Origin: Lewinella sp041392765
GTDB lineage: Bacteria > Bacteroidota > Bacteroidia > Chitinophagales > Saprospiraceae
Direction: 5' to 3'
DNA: 64,000 nucleotides
Assembly (NCBI GenBank): GCA_041392765.1
Contig: JAWKLL010000001.1
Span: 1-64,000 of the forward strand
Position numbers and translations under genes: made by a program. The notes beneath the pieces are model-generated. The model had not been told where the DNA came from. It saw nothing but the letters and a program-made list of their open reading frames with translations, and ran no database searches. Positions 1-8,483 of this stretch are shown here, one piece after another. How positions within the stretch are numbered: position 1 is the first letter of the stretch; each line of letters opens with the position of its first letter.

Positions 1-380
1 GCTAGCAACTGCGGAGGCATGGGTTGAATGAATTGAAACGCTCCACCCTTTGATATAAGATAGGAAAAGAGTGGTTGATCCTTTTCAACAATATTGAGAG
101 ATAAGAAAGACACCTCAACTTCGGTAGGAATATATACCGTCAAAAAGGATGTTTTTAATAAACTGTTAGTCGTTGTATCTTGTTGATCTTGCATAGCGGC
201 AGAAAGTTCGCTCACGATATAGCAACTTCCAAAACACGCCAATGCTGGCTTGTCCGCGTTAACACACATAGGCAAAGCCAGTTCCTCTCTGTTCACTTCC
301 AATTGAAGTGCCAGAAAAGGTAATGACAGCATCTGAATTGTGATGGCCGTCAACGTAACGATGAAGAATAGATACTTCAT
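1..380 (-). CDS. Small exported Cys-motif protein (3' end outside window)
   Basis: Reading leftwards from the ATG at 378-380, an open frame runs off the window edge (about 126 codons visible). The N-terminus (MKYLFFIVTLTAITIQ...) is a hydrophobic signal or anchor segment. It is followed by a Cys motif, C-V-N-x6-8-C-x-G-S-C-Y, that also occurs in the divergent neighbour at 473-853 (C-I-N...C-N-G-K-C-Y), so the two are paralogues. I do not know a function for this family. The three spaced cysteines, the export signal and the SCO1 genes next door suggest a periplasmic metal-related, perhaps copper-related, role, but that is inference from context only. Confidence 0.6.
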   Translation of the reverse strand, partial: MKYLFFIVTLTAITIQMLSLPFLALQLEVNREELALPMCVNADKPALACFGSCYIVSELSAAMQDQQDTTTNSLLKTSFLTVYIPTEVEVSFLSLNIVEKDQPLFSYLISKGGAFQFIQPMPPQLL

Positions 381-472
381 TCCGCAAAAATACAACTTTC
401 ATTAGAAACCAAAGTTAAACTGTTTCTTTTTTTCCTAATTTCGCTATATTTGCAAGCCATCAATCGAATTTT
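381..472. promoter_or_regulatory. Divergent promoter region
   Basis: The gap between the two divergent Cys-motif genes carries a Bacteroidota -7 box on each strand. TATATTTG at 445-452 faces the rightward gene, and TATTTTTG (complement of 385-392) faces the leftward gene. The rightward leader would be about 15 nt; the leftward gene would be nearly leaderless. No clear operator is seen. Confidence 0.45.
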
Positions 473-853
473 TTGAAGCATATCTTATCCATATTACTAG
501 CTTTTTTACTCTTAGTTCCTTATCTTGCTAAGATATTGATTGGATTGGACTTCGTTATTCACAAGGATTATATTGCTACTAACCTTTGCATTAATATGGA
601 GTCCATTTCGGTTCCTATGTGCAATGGAAAATGCTATTTGGCAGCACAACTCGAAAAAATGGACGGCCATGATAATACAGATGTGATACCTGCCCAAGCC
701 AATCATTATTGCAGCTACTACTTACCAAGTATTGAGCTTTTTGCAAAAAATCTCCCGACACTTATAGAGAAAAAGAAGCGGTTGATATTTGAGGCACTAA
801 CAATCGGGGGTATGTATCTTTCAGCGGTTTTTCATCCGCCGAAATTCGGCTGA
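473..853 (+). CDS. Small exported Cys-motif protein
   Basis: A 126-residue protein that appears to start at TTG 473-475, 20 nt downstream of a TATATTTG box. Residues 1-25 form a hydrophobic signal or anchor segment. The middle holds C-I-N-x8-C-x-G-K-C-Y, the same three-cysteine motif as the divergent neighbour. The rest has no motif I recognise, and it ends in a His-Pro-Pro-Lys tail. It probably acts outside the cytoplasmic membrane. The function is unknown; location beside a lipoprotein-SCO1-SOD cluster makes a metal or redox role plausible but unproven. Confidence 0.6.
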   Translation: MKHILSILLAFLLLVPYLAKILIGLDFVIHKDYIATNLCINMESISVPMCNGKCYLAAQLEKMDGHDNTDVIPAQANHYCSYYLPSIELFAKNLPTLIEKKKRLIFEALTIGGMYLSAVFHPPKFG

Positions 854-1116
854 TTTTTATTGTTAGCACTTTCTTCCCGCGTTACGGCTTTACGGATCGT
901 AGTTACCTAACAACTTCGAGTTGACCGATAACTATCAGTCATTTTCAGTGCGATTACGCCAACGAATTCTGGAAGGTTTCTCGGTTTTCGTCATTTGGCT
1001 AATACATCTTTCACGCTCACTAAGGCCGTACCTATCGGGGGATCATTTTCTTAGCAGTTATTTACCCTATATTCAACCTAGCTTGGTAAATAGCTAGCAT
1101 AAATTTCCTATCAACA
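854..1116. other. Intergenic, no gene seen
   Basis: The 263 bases between the Cys-motif gene and the lipoprotein-SCO1-SOD cluster hold no open frame with a recognisable product, no tRNA-like fold and no member of the repeat families found elsewhere in the window. Confidence 0.5.
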
Positions 1117-1530
1117 ATGAATATAAAACATATAATTTTCTCTTTAGCCTTCATTTCTTTTTTCAGTGCCTGTGGGCAAACGGGCAATAAAACAGCCACT
1201 CCGCCAAAAGACCTCACCACGCTTTGGGAGGAAATGATGGTGGTACACGATGAGGTAATGCCCAAAATGAGCGACATTACTCGATTAAAAAAACAACTCA
1301 GGGGCGATAGTGCCAACCTTGCGTTGATTACCCAACTCACCAAGGCCGAAGATGGCATGTGGGATTGGATGCACAACCTCACCCCACTGCACAAGTTGGA
1401 AGAAATGGAGAATGCCCCCGCACGTGATTATGTGCTGAAAGAAACAGCCAAAATCAATACCGTCAGCAAAATGATGAAAGATGGGATTGCAGCGGCAGAA
1501 GCTCGGTTGAAACAAAAATCAGGACAATGA
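1117..1530 (+). CDS. Lipoprotein upstream of SCO1 (copy 1)
   Basis: A 137-residue predicted lipoprotein: hydrophobic signal, then a lipobox ending in F-S-A-C (Cys about residue 19). The mature part is helical and charged, with the motif M-M-V-V-H-D-E-V-M-P-K-M near residues 42-53 and W-D-W-M-H near residue 90. Homologues in Bacteroidota are often loosely labelled viral A-type inclusion protein (from memory). Its stop overlaps the SCO1 start by 4 nt, so the pair is translationally coupled. A diverged paralogue (M-M-K-G-H-D-V-V-M-P, M-E-W-M-G-H) precedes the second SCO1 gene at 49648. The conserved His/Met pairs could bind copper; this is inference. Confidence 0.7.
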   Translation: MNIKHIIFSLAFISFFSACGQTGNKTATPPKDLTTLWEEMMVVHDEVMPKMSDITRLKKQLRGDSANLALITQLTKAEDGMWDWMHNLTPLHKLEEMENAPARDYVLKETAKINTVSKMMKDGIAAAEARLKQKSGQ

Positions 1531-2156
1531 GGCTTGCTAATTTCATGGTTGGGGCTGCATTGATAACCTTCACAGCATGCTCCAACCCCGACAATACCCC
1601 GCTGCCAATCGTAGGAAACACGGTCATCGTCAACGGAGATACGATTTATCACCAGATAGCGGATTTCCGTTTCATCAATCAGGATAGCCAATGGGTAGAT
1701 AATGCAACTTTTGCGGGCAAAGTGTATGTGGCCGATTTTTTCTTTACTTCTTGCCCCACCATTTGCCCCAAAGTAACACGGCAGATGCTGCGTTTGTACG
1801 AACATTATGCACCAGACAACCGCATATTGTTCCTCTCGCACTCCATTGATGTGAGGCGGGATACGGTGGAGCGACTCAAGGAGTATGCCACTGGTTTAGG
1901 CGTTACCTCCGACCGCTGGCATTTTGTTACTGGCGATCACGATCAAATTTATGAAATGGCCGACGACTATTTCAGCACCGCACTCGTTGACACGGACGCA
2001 CCAGGCGGATTCGACCATAGTGGTTTACTTATCTTAGTGGATGAAAACCGCCATGTACGCTCCTTTTGCGATGGCACCAACGAGGAAGAAGTGAACCGAC
2101 TGATGATGGACATCGATAAACTACTACGGCAGGAATATTCCTCCCGTTTGGATTGA
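1527..2156 (+). CDS. SCO1/SenC family copper chaperone lipoprotein (copy 1)
   Basis: A 209-residue lipoprotein (lipobox F-T-A-C, Cys18) with a thioredoxin-like SCO fold. The copper-binding set is complete: C76-x3-C80 in F-T-S-C-P-T-I-C-P and His164 in G-G-F-D-H-S-G. SCO proteins deliver copper to cytochrome oxidase or act as thiol-disulfide reductases on the outer face of the inner membrane. The gene overlaps the upstream lipoprotein gene by 4 nt and lies 24 nt before an exported Mn-SOD gene. It is clearly paralogous to the SCO1 gene at 50096, sharing S-H-S-I-D-V-R-R-D-T-V and D-A-P-G-G-F-D-H-S-G. Confidence 0.92.
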   Translation: MRLANFMVGAALITFTACSNPDNTPLPIVGNTVIVNGDTIYHQIADFRFINQDSQWVDNATFAGKVYVADFFFTSCPTICPKVTRQMLRLYEHYAPDNRILFLSHSIDVRRDTVERLKEYATGLGVTSDRWHFVTGDHDQIYEMADDYFSTALVDTDAPGGFDHSGLLILVDENRHVRSFCDGTNEEEVNRLMMDIDKLLRQEYSSRLD

Positions 2157-2180
2157 CTTTTTCACACTCAAAATAGATTC

Positions 2181-3236
2181 ATGATGAATAAAAGAACTTT
2201 TCTAAAATATGGCAGCTTAGCAGGAGGTGCCCTATTATTGTCGCCTTTGGTAGCTTGGGGGAAGCGGCTTACGCCCTACCATTTGCTGGAAGAAGATGCC
2301 TTCAAACTACCCGACTTGCCTTATGATTTCAATGCCTTGGAACCCCACATCGACGAAACGACGATGCGCACCCACCACGGCAAACACCACGCTGGCTATG
2401 TAGCCAACTTGAACAAAGCGGTAGCAGGTAGTCGATTTGCTGGTGTTACGTCGTTGCGCAAGCTCATGCCAATGATAGCGGCTGCCGATACGGCTGTTCG
2501 CAACAACGGTGGCGGGCACTTCAACCACAGCCTTTTTTGGAAAATCCTCACCCCAAAAACAGGCACACAGCCATCGGAGGAATTAGCCAAAGCTATCAAT
2601 AGTACGTTTGGTTCTATGGATGCCATGAAGGAACAGTTGATGCAAGCAGCCAAAACCCGTTTTGGCTCTGGCTGGGCGTGGTTGTCGGTGGATAAAACTG
2701 GTAAGTTGTTTATTTCCTCAACGGCCAATCAGGACAACCCGCTGATGTACCAAGTGGTAGAAGAAAAAGGCTATCCCATTCTGGGTATCGATGTATGGGA
2801 ACACGCCTACTACCTCAAGTACAAAAACCTGCGCGGCGATTATCTACAAGCGGTTTGGAATGTTCTTAACTGGGAAGAAATCAGCAAGCAGTTCCGCGTT
2901 GGCAATCATCCTTTCGTTATTTGGCCGGAATTGGATGCCTACCACGACGTAATGTCGGCCACTTTCCACCCGATGGAGGAAGGCAACTTGGCCCCTATCA
3001 AGGCTCGTTCGGCCGAGTTGGCTGCTGGTGCTAAAGTGGTGGCAAAATCCAACTTCCCTGCCCGCTTCGACAATGGAGGTATCCGCAGCACGGTAAAACA
3101 ACTGCAAAAGGATAGCGCGGCTTTGCACAAACTCATCCAAAAAGGTACGGATGACACAAGCATTACCACCGCACTAACCGCCTTACATGATGTTTTCCAC
3201 AACATCATCGGTATGTGTATGGAGGAAGAGCATTAA
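2181..3236 (+). CDS. Exported Mn superoxide dismutase with extra C-terminal His-rich domain
   Basis: 351 residues. The N-terminus K-R-T-F-L-K-Y-G plus a hydrophobic stretch (about 1-27) looks like a Tat-type signal with Lys-Arg instead of twin Arg. Residues 42-240 are a complete Fe/Mn SOD: metal ligands His65, His113, Asp204 and His208, with the D-V-W-E-H-A-Y signature. Gln184 in A-N-Q-D-N-P and the G-G-G-H motif indicate the Mn type. Typical bacterial SODs end near here, but about 110 more residues follow, with a helical His/Met/Cys pattern (H255, H263, H316, H336, H340, C346). The product should detoxify superoxide in the periplasm. It is the last gene of the lipoprotein-SCO1-SOD cluster and is followed by a perfect hairpin. 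Confidence 0.93.
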   Translation: MMNKRTFLKYGSLAGGALLLSPLVAWGKRLTPYHLLEEDAFKLPDLPYDFNALEPHIDETTMRTHHGKHHAGYVANLNKAVAGSRFAGVTSLRKLMPMIAAADTAVRNNGGGHFNHSLFWKILTPKTGTQPSEELAKAINSTFGSMDAMKEQLMQAAKTRFGSGWAWLSVDKTGKLFISSTANQDNPLMYQVVEEKGYPILGIDVWEHAYYLKYKNLRGDYLQAVWNVLNWEEISKQFRVGNHPFVIWPELDAYHDVMSATFHPMEEGNLAPIKARSAELAAGAKVVAKSNFPARFDNGGIRSTVKQLQKDSAALHKLIQKGTDDTSITTALTALHDVFHNIIGMCMEEEH

Positions 3237-3263
3237 TAAAATTTTCACTACTTACCCAAACAT

Positions 3264-3294
3264 CTCCGGCGCGGAAGTCATTTCCGCGCCGGAG
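3264..3294 (+). terminator. Hairpin after SOD gene
   Basis: A perfect 13-bp inverted repeat (3264-3276 with 3282-3294) with a 5-nt loop, GC-rich, 27 nt after the SOD stop. There is no T-run after it, so it may end or protect the transcript in a factor-dependent way. Confidence 0.6.
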
Positions 3295-3309
3295 TCATGT
3301 AGGCAGAGA

Positions 3310-3430
3310 CTGAGGGACGAGAAAAGAACAGATTCAGAACAGGAAAAATGGTTAAATAAGTGGCTCATTTTAAACACTTTAAGCATTTTTCACTTCTCCT
3401 AAAATACTGGATATATTTCCGTCAAATTAT
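3310..3430. repeat. Degenerate repeat, families B and C
   Basis: 3310-3398 resembles a decayed copy of family B (compare 6141-6261: GAGAAAAGAACAGATTCAGA here against AAGAAAAAAATAGGTTCAGA). 3408-3430 carries the end sequence of family C (TATTTCCGTCAAATTATT). No gene is visible here. Confidence 0.45.
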
Positions 3431-4305
3431 TATTGGTGGTGAATAAACATTTGACTGCGTAAAAACTGCCCTTCCTTGTCGCTTAGCGTGGCGACATATA
3501 GCCCATTATCCATAATCGGCAACCTTATGCTACCCCCTGGTGAGATATTGAAAGCACCCATTGTTCTACCTGTAAGGTCAAATATGGATAAACTAAGATT
3601 ATTTGGATAATTAGTATGCAGATAAATATAACCGTCATTAATAGTCAACGAAGTTGTTTGCTTGTCGCTTTCCACCCATTCGGTTGATGTGCTTAAATTC
3701 ACACAATCTATATCACAGTCTACATGCGGCATCCATTCCTGTTCATGCTGGTAATAAAAGCCATTTCCGTCAGACGTACAATCTAACAAATAATTAGTTG
3801 TAATGTAAATCCCGCTACTAGTTCCCACTCCCTCTATAAAACGCAAAGGTTCTTGCCCCGGCCCAATAAGACATTCTGCAATTCCTGAATTTCCGAAAGT
3901 AACCACTTTTCTACCATTCACCTCAGCTACTTCCGTCACCGTTAGCGTCCAATTATCCAATGGGGCTTGGAAAAAATCTCCGACTTCCATATCAAGATTC
4001 ATGATAAGTCCTTCCTCGTCGTCAAGAGAATAATTCTGCTTAAACCACATTTTACTATTGGCTTCATTGCAGCGGAGGTAACCAAATACTCTTTCTTCGG
4101 TGCAGTACTTTTCTATCACTTCGCGGTATGTTAAACCGTTTATGGTGGTATCTTTACCAAGTTCGAGTAACATTAGATTGCCGTCATCACATGCTCCGCT
4201 GTATTGCATCCATCTTCGTCCCTCCGTCAAAATAGGTGAGTATTGACCCAATACTACGTTTGTAATCAGCGTAAAGAAAACTACGAATAATAAAGATTTC
4301 TCCAT
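3430..4305 (-). CDS. Secreted T9SS-sorted protein, function unknown
   Basis: 291 residues with a clear signal peptide (about 1-20, ending V-V-L-G-Q). The body is a Bacteroidota secreted protein of unknown function with several cysteines. The last 75 residues fit a type IX secretion C-terminal sorting domain: S-L-S-I-F-D-L-T-G-R, then a Leu-Pro segment and G-L-Y-V-A-T-L-S near the end. T9SS cargo crosses the outer membrane and is released or attached to the surface. No catalytic motif is recognised. Confidence 0.75.
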   Translation of the reverse strand: MEKSLLFVVFFTLITNVVLGQYSPILTEGRRWMQYSGACDDGNLMLLELGKDTTINGLTYREVIEKYCTEERVFGYLRCNEANSKMWFKQNYSLDDEEGLIMNLDMEVGDFFQAPLDNWTLTVTEVAEVNGRKVVTFGNSGIAECLIGPGQEPLRFIEGVGTSSGIYITTNYLLDCTSDGNGFYYQHEQEWMPHVDCDIDCVNLSTSTEWVESDKQTTSLTINDGYIYLHTNYPNNLSLSIFDLTGRTMGAFNISPGGSIRLPIMDNGLYVATLSDKEGQFLRSQMFIHHQ

Positions 4306-4420
4306 GGTGTTTGATTTTTGATTCTATAATAGATCAAAGTTATGCTCAATTACTTCCGTTCATGAGAAATCCTTTCATTGGCAACAAGTATTGCAAAAAA
4401 CTCACTATTATAACATATAA

Positions 4421-4586
4421 TTCTTTGACAATTTATGTGGTGGGTCTCCCTTCGGGCGCTACGTTTCAGGGCTCGCTCTTCGCTCGGCTGCCTCTTGCGT
4501 CGGCATCTGGCTTCTCCCGATAAAAATCGGGATAGCCACCCTTACACATCGCTAGGCCGGATATTCCACACTTTTGTCAAAGAACC
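4421..4586. repeat. Palindromic repeat, family A copy 1
   Basis: A 166-bp element bounded by TTCTTTGACA and its inverted form TGTCAAAGAA. The interior contains a CCCGATAAAAATCGGG hairpin and GCTCGCTCTTCGCTCGGCTG. A close copy lies in inverted orientation at 62569-62737 and a diverged one at 8239-8425. It sits between two leftward genes and does not code. Confidence 0.8.
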
Positions 4587-4623
4587 TAACATATTAATGA
4601 ATGAGTTAAAAAAAAGTAACTAC

Positions 4624-6117
4624 CTAATACTTAGCCGCCTTACCCGTGCCGGAAGTTCGCACAATAAAAGCCCGCAAGTCGTCATTAGCCTGTTGTAAAT
4701 CTTCGCGACGAAGGTACATCATGTGGCCGCTGCGATAGCCTTTGAAATCCATACGATCCCTCAACCGCCCAGACGGGTCGAGCTGTGCCATGGTGTGCTT
4801 GGCATGAAAATAGGTGGTAGCCCCGTCGTCATAGCCAGACTGGAATAGTACATGCAGGTAGGGATTTTGCGCCATCGCCTGCCGCAGATTGTCGCGGGTA
4901 TTATCATCTTCAAAATCCCATGGCTGTACAGGGCCAAACATATTGTACTTGAGATCAGTTTTGAAATTGAGTACTTCGTGATAGTAGTAGTTGATAGCCG
5001 GCGTGAAAGAATGTAGCCAAGACGTTAGCTCCGCGCTGTAGTCTGGTGCATTACCAGCCAACTGTTTGTCAATACCTAAGTAGCGAGAATCCAAACGACC
5101 AATATTAGACCCTCCCCTATCGCGCATGAGTGCTTTCCAAAAATAACGAGTAGGTACGCGCAGGTTGTGTTCAAGTATCTCTTCAGTGGTCAAGCCCGAC
5201 CACTTGGCCATAGTGGCCGCAACGCTTTGACGTTCTTCTTCCGGCAGATAGCCTCCTTTGGCCAACGCAGGAATAAGGGTATTGAGGGTGAAAGCTTCCG
5301 ATTCGGGCAAGATGTCCAATAAATCGCGGTTTTGCAAGTCTGCAGGTAATACTTTATGATGCCAAGCAGCCGCCGTATAATAGGGAAAAAACAAAGCGGC
5401 GCCCATGGGACTGTCGTCACGCATAGATTTGTAATCAGCAGGCGACACCATGATAACCCCATTGAGGTACATCCACTGTTTGTTCTGCAATGCCAGCGAT
5501 AAGCCCGCGACACGAGTTCCCCCATAGCTTTCGCCAATGATGTATTTGGGTGACCGCCAGCGGTTGTGCCGGCTGACAAAGGTGGTAATCCATTCGGAGA
5601 GGTAAGCCACATCGGCATTAACGCCAAAAAAACGCTTGCGATCCACCTCCTTGCCATCCATGGGAATGGTGCGAGAATAGCCGGTATTCGCGGGGTTAAC
5701 ATACACAATATCAGCTACATCCAAGAGGGAATGGGGATTATCTCTCACGCCATAAGGCTGCACCGGATACCCCTCATCATCAATATTCAGGATTTTAGGC
5801 CCTGTATAAGCCAAGTGCATCCACACAGAACCGGAACCGGGGCCACCGTTGAAAGAAATGAGCAAGGGGCGGTTCTCTCGGTCGCGAATGTTGTCGCGGG
5901 TATAGTAAGTATATTGCAGAATAGCCACGGGTTCGCCCATTTCATCCCATACGGGTTGGGTGCCCACCTCAGCGGTATAAGGAATAGCCTGACCATTGAT
6001 CGTTACGCTATGCCGCGAAAAAATCATAGTATCCACCGGCAACCTCAGTTTATGTTGGGCTGCCAAAGAGCCTGTCAGCAGCAAACATACTGAACTTAGA
6101 AGGAATAGTTGTTTCAT
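4624..6117 (-). CDS. Secreted serine carboxypeptidase-like peptidase, family S10
   Basis: 497 residues with signal peptide (about 1-20, ending S-L-A-A-Q). It has the S10 alpha/beta-hydrolase hallmarks: N-G-G-P-G-S-G-S at 90-97 (oxyanion region), nucleophile Ser197 in G-E-S-Y-G-G, an acidic residue in Q-S-G-Y-D-D at 430-431, and the catalytic His465 in S-G-H-M-M-Y. S10 enzymes remove C-terminal residues from peptides, usually at acidic pH, and this one should act outside the cytoplasm. No T9SS sorting domain is evident, so periplasm is likelier than surface. The substrate is not predictable. Confidence 0.88.
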   Translation of the reverse strand: MKQLFLLSSVCLLLTGSLAAQHKLRLPVDTMIFSRHSVTINGQAIPYTAEVGTQPVWDEMGEPVAILQYTYYTRDNIRDRENRPLLISFNGGPGSGSVWMHLAYTGPKILNIDDEGYPVQPYGVRDNPHSLLDVADIVYVNPANTGYSRTIPMDGKEVDRKRFFGVNADVAYLSEWITTFVSRHNRWRSPKYIIGESYGGTRVAGLSLALQNKQWMYLNGVIMVSPADYKSMRDDSPMGAALFFPYYTAAAWHHKVLPADLQNRDLLDILPESEAFTLNTLIPALAKGGYLPEEERQSVAATMAKWSGLTTEEILEHNLRVPTRYFWKALMRDRGGSNIGRLDSRYLGIDKQLAGNAPDYSAELTSWLHSFTPAINYYYHEVLNFKTDLKYNMFGPVQPWDFEDDNTRDNLRQAMAQNPYLHVLFQSGYDDGATTYFHAKHTMAQLDPSGRLRDRMDFKGYRSGHMMYLRREDLQQANDDLRAFIVRTSGTGKAAKY

Positions 6118-6140
6118 ATAGTCCGTTTTTTGTATTCACT

Positions 6141-6261
6141 AAGGGATAAGAAAAAAATAGGTTCAGAATTTGTCAAAGACAATCGGATGAATAAGCGGTT
6201 AATTTAAAGCGTTTTATCCGATTTCTTTGACTCATAAAATTCTGAATTTATTTTTTTCCCC
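6141..6261. repeat. Palindromic repeat, family B copy 1
   Basis: A 121-bp imperfect palindrome from GGGATAAGAAAAAAATAGG to its inverted form ending in TTTTTTTCCCC. The centre includes ATCGGATGAATAAGCGG and GCGTTTTATCCGATTTC. The inverted copy at 48870-48988 is almost identical by eye. It lies just upstream of the S10 peptidase gene. Confidence 0.8.
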
Positions 6262-6368
6262 ATACTTAGGCTTGCGTATGTCTGAAATTTCCTATTGTGT
6301 GCTTTATACGTTTCTATACCGACACACGTTAAAGAAATGAAACAGAACTTATCTATAAATTCCTGCAT

Positions 6369-6474
6369 GAGCGAAAATTAGCTATTTTGAGTGAAAACGA
6401 GGCGGCGATAACGAAGTTACGCAGCGCGTAATGATGTTATTGCCAACGAAGTGTTCGCTCAAAATAGCAATTTG
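6369..6474. repeat. Large imperfect palindrome
   Basis: GAGCGAAAATTAGCTATTTTGA at the left pairs with TCGCTCAAAATAGCAATTT at the right, and a second inner inverted repeat (ATAACG...TTACGC...) gives a long cruciform. No second copy was found in the window. It lies 45 bp upstream of the SPOR-like gene. Confidence 0.55.
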
Positions 6475-6519
6475 TAGCCGTGTGAGGAGTTTATAGAGAA
6501 GTTCACAACTAATAACGGT

Positions 6520-8233
6520 ATGAAACAATGGATAGCGGCAGCCTTTATGCTCACGCTTTTTGGAAATGGGACCATCACTGCCCAAGATTTTTACACCGTG
6601 TGGGTAGGCACTTTCGTGGAAGTTCGACCGCAGGATTTTACCGCCGCCCGCCAACAAGGCTTTACTTATGCCGTAGATGACAATACGGGCAGCAGCCAAA
6701 TATATGTGGGTCGCTACACCCAATCGGCTACTGCCGAAGGAGTAGCCAAAGCTTTGCAACAAAAAGGATTCGCCGCTGCTCAAGTCATACAAGGAAAATA
6801 CCCAGCAGGTGCGTCGGCTGTGGTGATTCAAATCGCCACCCGCTTTGCCAACCGCCCTATCGACTGGGAACAACTCTCCCAAGTCGGCAAACTAAATGTA
6901 TTGGTGCAAGACAACTCCCTGAAGATTCTCACAGGCGTTTTTCCCGATATGGCTACTGCCAAAAATGAGCTGCCACGCATCCAAGCCTTAGGTTTCAAAG
7001 ATGCTTTCGTGAAATCCGTTCCAATGGGAGAAATACTCCCCGTCACCAATATAGCCACTGGACTAAAAGAGGATTTGATACCTTTGAACCTATCGGATAA
7101 TCCCGTGACATCCCCTCCCACAACAACGGTACCCGTACAAATGGAACAACCCGGTAGGCCTGTCATTACCCCTTCCGCCCCTGCTGTACCTCCTCCTGCT
7201 TCTGCCCCCGTGGCTACGCCAACCAACCAACCTAAAGGCACCACCGTTGTTCCTGTTGTACCCACACCATCGGTAACGGCTTTGCCGGATATACGCGGCA
7301 ACATCAAACGCAATGCAGCCTTGGAATTGCAAAAAGTATTAAAAGCCGCCGATTATTACACGGGGTCATTGGATGGATACTACGGCGAGGGTACTACCCT
7401 TGCTTACCAGCAGATGATGCGCCAGTACCCTACCGTTCGGAAATACATCCACCTTCTAAGTTTTTATGAAGACCAATCAGTCGGTAAGCAGGGTGATGCT
7501 TTACAGCAAGCTATCCAGCAACTGCCCTACGACCCCAATGCTCCCCTTGTAATAGAAAAGGCGGGTATATCCGTAGGCAAAGGCTATCAAGCCTACCAAA
7601 TGTTGGTCACCCTTGGTCCGGGGCAACAGGTCAACGATTTGATGAATGCCGCATTGCGAGAAGCCTTTGAAGGTACGGGTATCCCCACCAGTACCTATAG
7701 GGAATACCTATGCCTATCCAGATATCAACCAATTGAAATACCACCTCTTGTTATTACACGCCACCCCCACCAACACCTACCAACTCCCTGCTGGTTGAGC
7801 GACCGCCACCCCCCGGAAGCCGTTCGCCAAGGTATCGCGCAAATGGGCACAATGGCCAGTTCGTTGCGCCAAGCCACCTGCACCCCTTGGGCAGTGGCAA
7901 GAGGTGCAGTTGCTTTCATCCGTCGCTTCCGATGTAGCACTACCCACTATTGTTTCCCCCATACCCGGGCATACAGCGGGCTACTTGTCTTATGACCAAC
8001 CCAAAATATCCGCCACCGAAAAAACATTATTAGAAACCTTAAGACAGCAATTTATCCGCCAAACGGATGCTTGGGCAGCCAAAGATGCTTACCTTTACCC
8101 TATCGTTACCACCTTGCGGCTGGCATTTCATCAGAGTCAAGTTCGTATTGAAGATTACTATATGGATAAAGGACTTTCTGCTTCGGAAGCAAGAACCGCC
8201 GCCTTGGCTGTATTGCACGAAATAGTTTATTAA
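6520..8233 (+). CDS. SPOR-like exported protein with peptidoglycan-binding-like domain (frameshifted)
   Basis: The first 380 codons are open. They encode a signal peptide (ends I-T-A-Q), then repeated SPOR-like units (Y-T-V-W-V-G-T-F-x-E; V-G-R-Y-T-Q-S-A-T-A-E-G; L-K-I-L-T-G-V-F-P-D). A Pro/Thr-rich linker (about 195-255) follows, then a module resembling peptidoglycan-binding 1 (L-Q-K-V-L-K-A-A-D-Y-Y-T-G-S-L-D-G-Y-Y-G). From about 7700 the frame shifts at least twice; the correct tail (D-I-N-Q-L-K-Y-H, then L-G-Q-W-Q-E-V-Q-L-L-S-S) ends at 8233. SPOR domains bind denuded glycan strands, so a cell-wall role is likely. The breaks are more probably sequence errors than decay. Confidence 0.65.
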
Positions 8234-8238
8234 TTACG

Positions 8239-8425
8239 GTTCTTTGACAAATCTAGTGGTCATACTGGGCTAGCGATCTCGGCAAAAGGCCGAGACAAGT
8301 TGTGCAGCAGTGGCAGCTTTTAGCTGACAGACCCGGGTTTGCCGCCGAGCGAATAGCGAGCTGTCCCGATGTTTTATCGGGATAGCGACCCGAAGGGTAG
8401 CCTCCACTAAAAAAGTCAAAGAACC
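8239..8425. repeat. Palindromic repeat, family A copy 2
   Basis: A 187-bp element with GGTTCTTTGACAAA at one end and GTCAAAGAACC at the other, and an internal CCCGATGTTTTATCGGG hairpin. It is diverged from copies 1 and 3 in the middle, where it carries CTCGGCAAAAGGCCGAG. It separates the SPOR-like gene from glpD. Confidence 0.75.
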
Positions 8426-8483
8426 CAAATCACTTGCCAATATAGCCGACAGGAAGAACTGCTAACTTGGCATAGTTATCCGT

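Noticed and set aside
7090..7332. Arg/Gly-rich minus-strand protein
   Set aside because: It is the complement of the Pro/Thr-rich linker of the SPOR-like gene.
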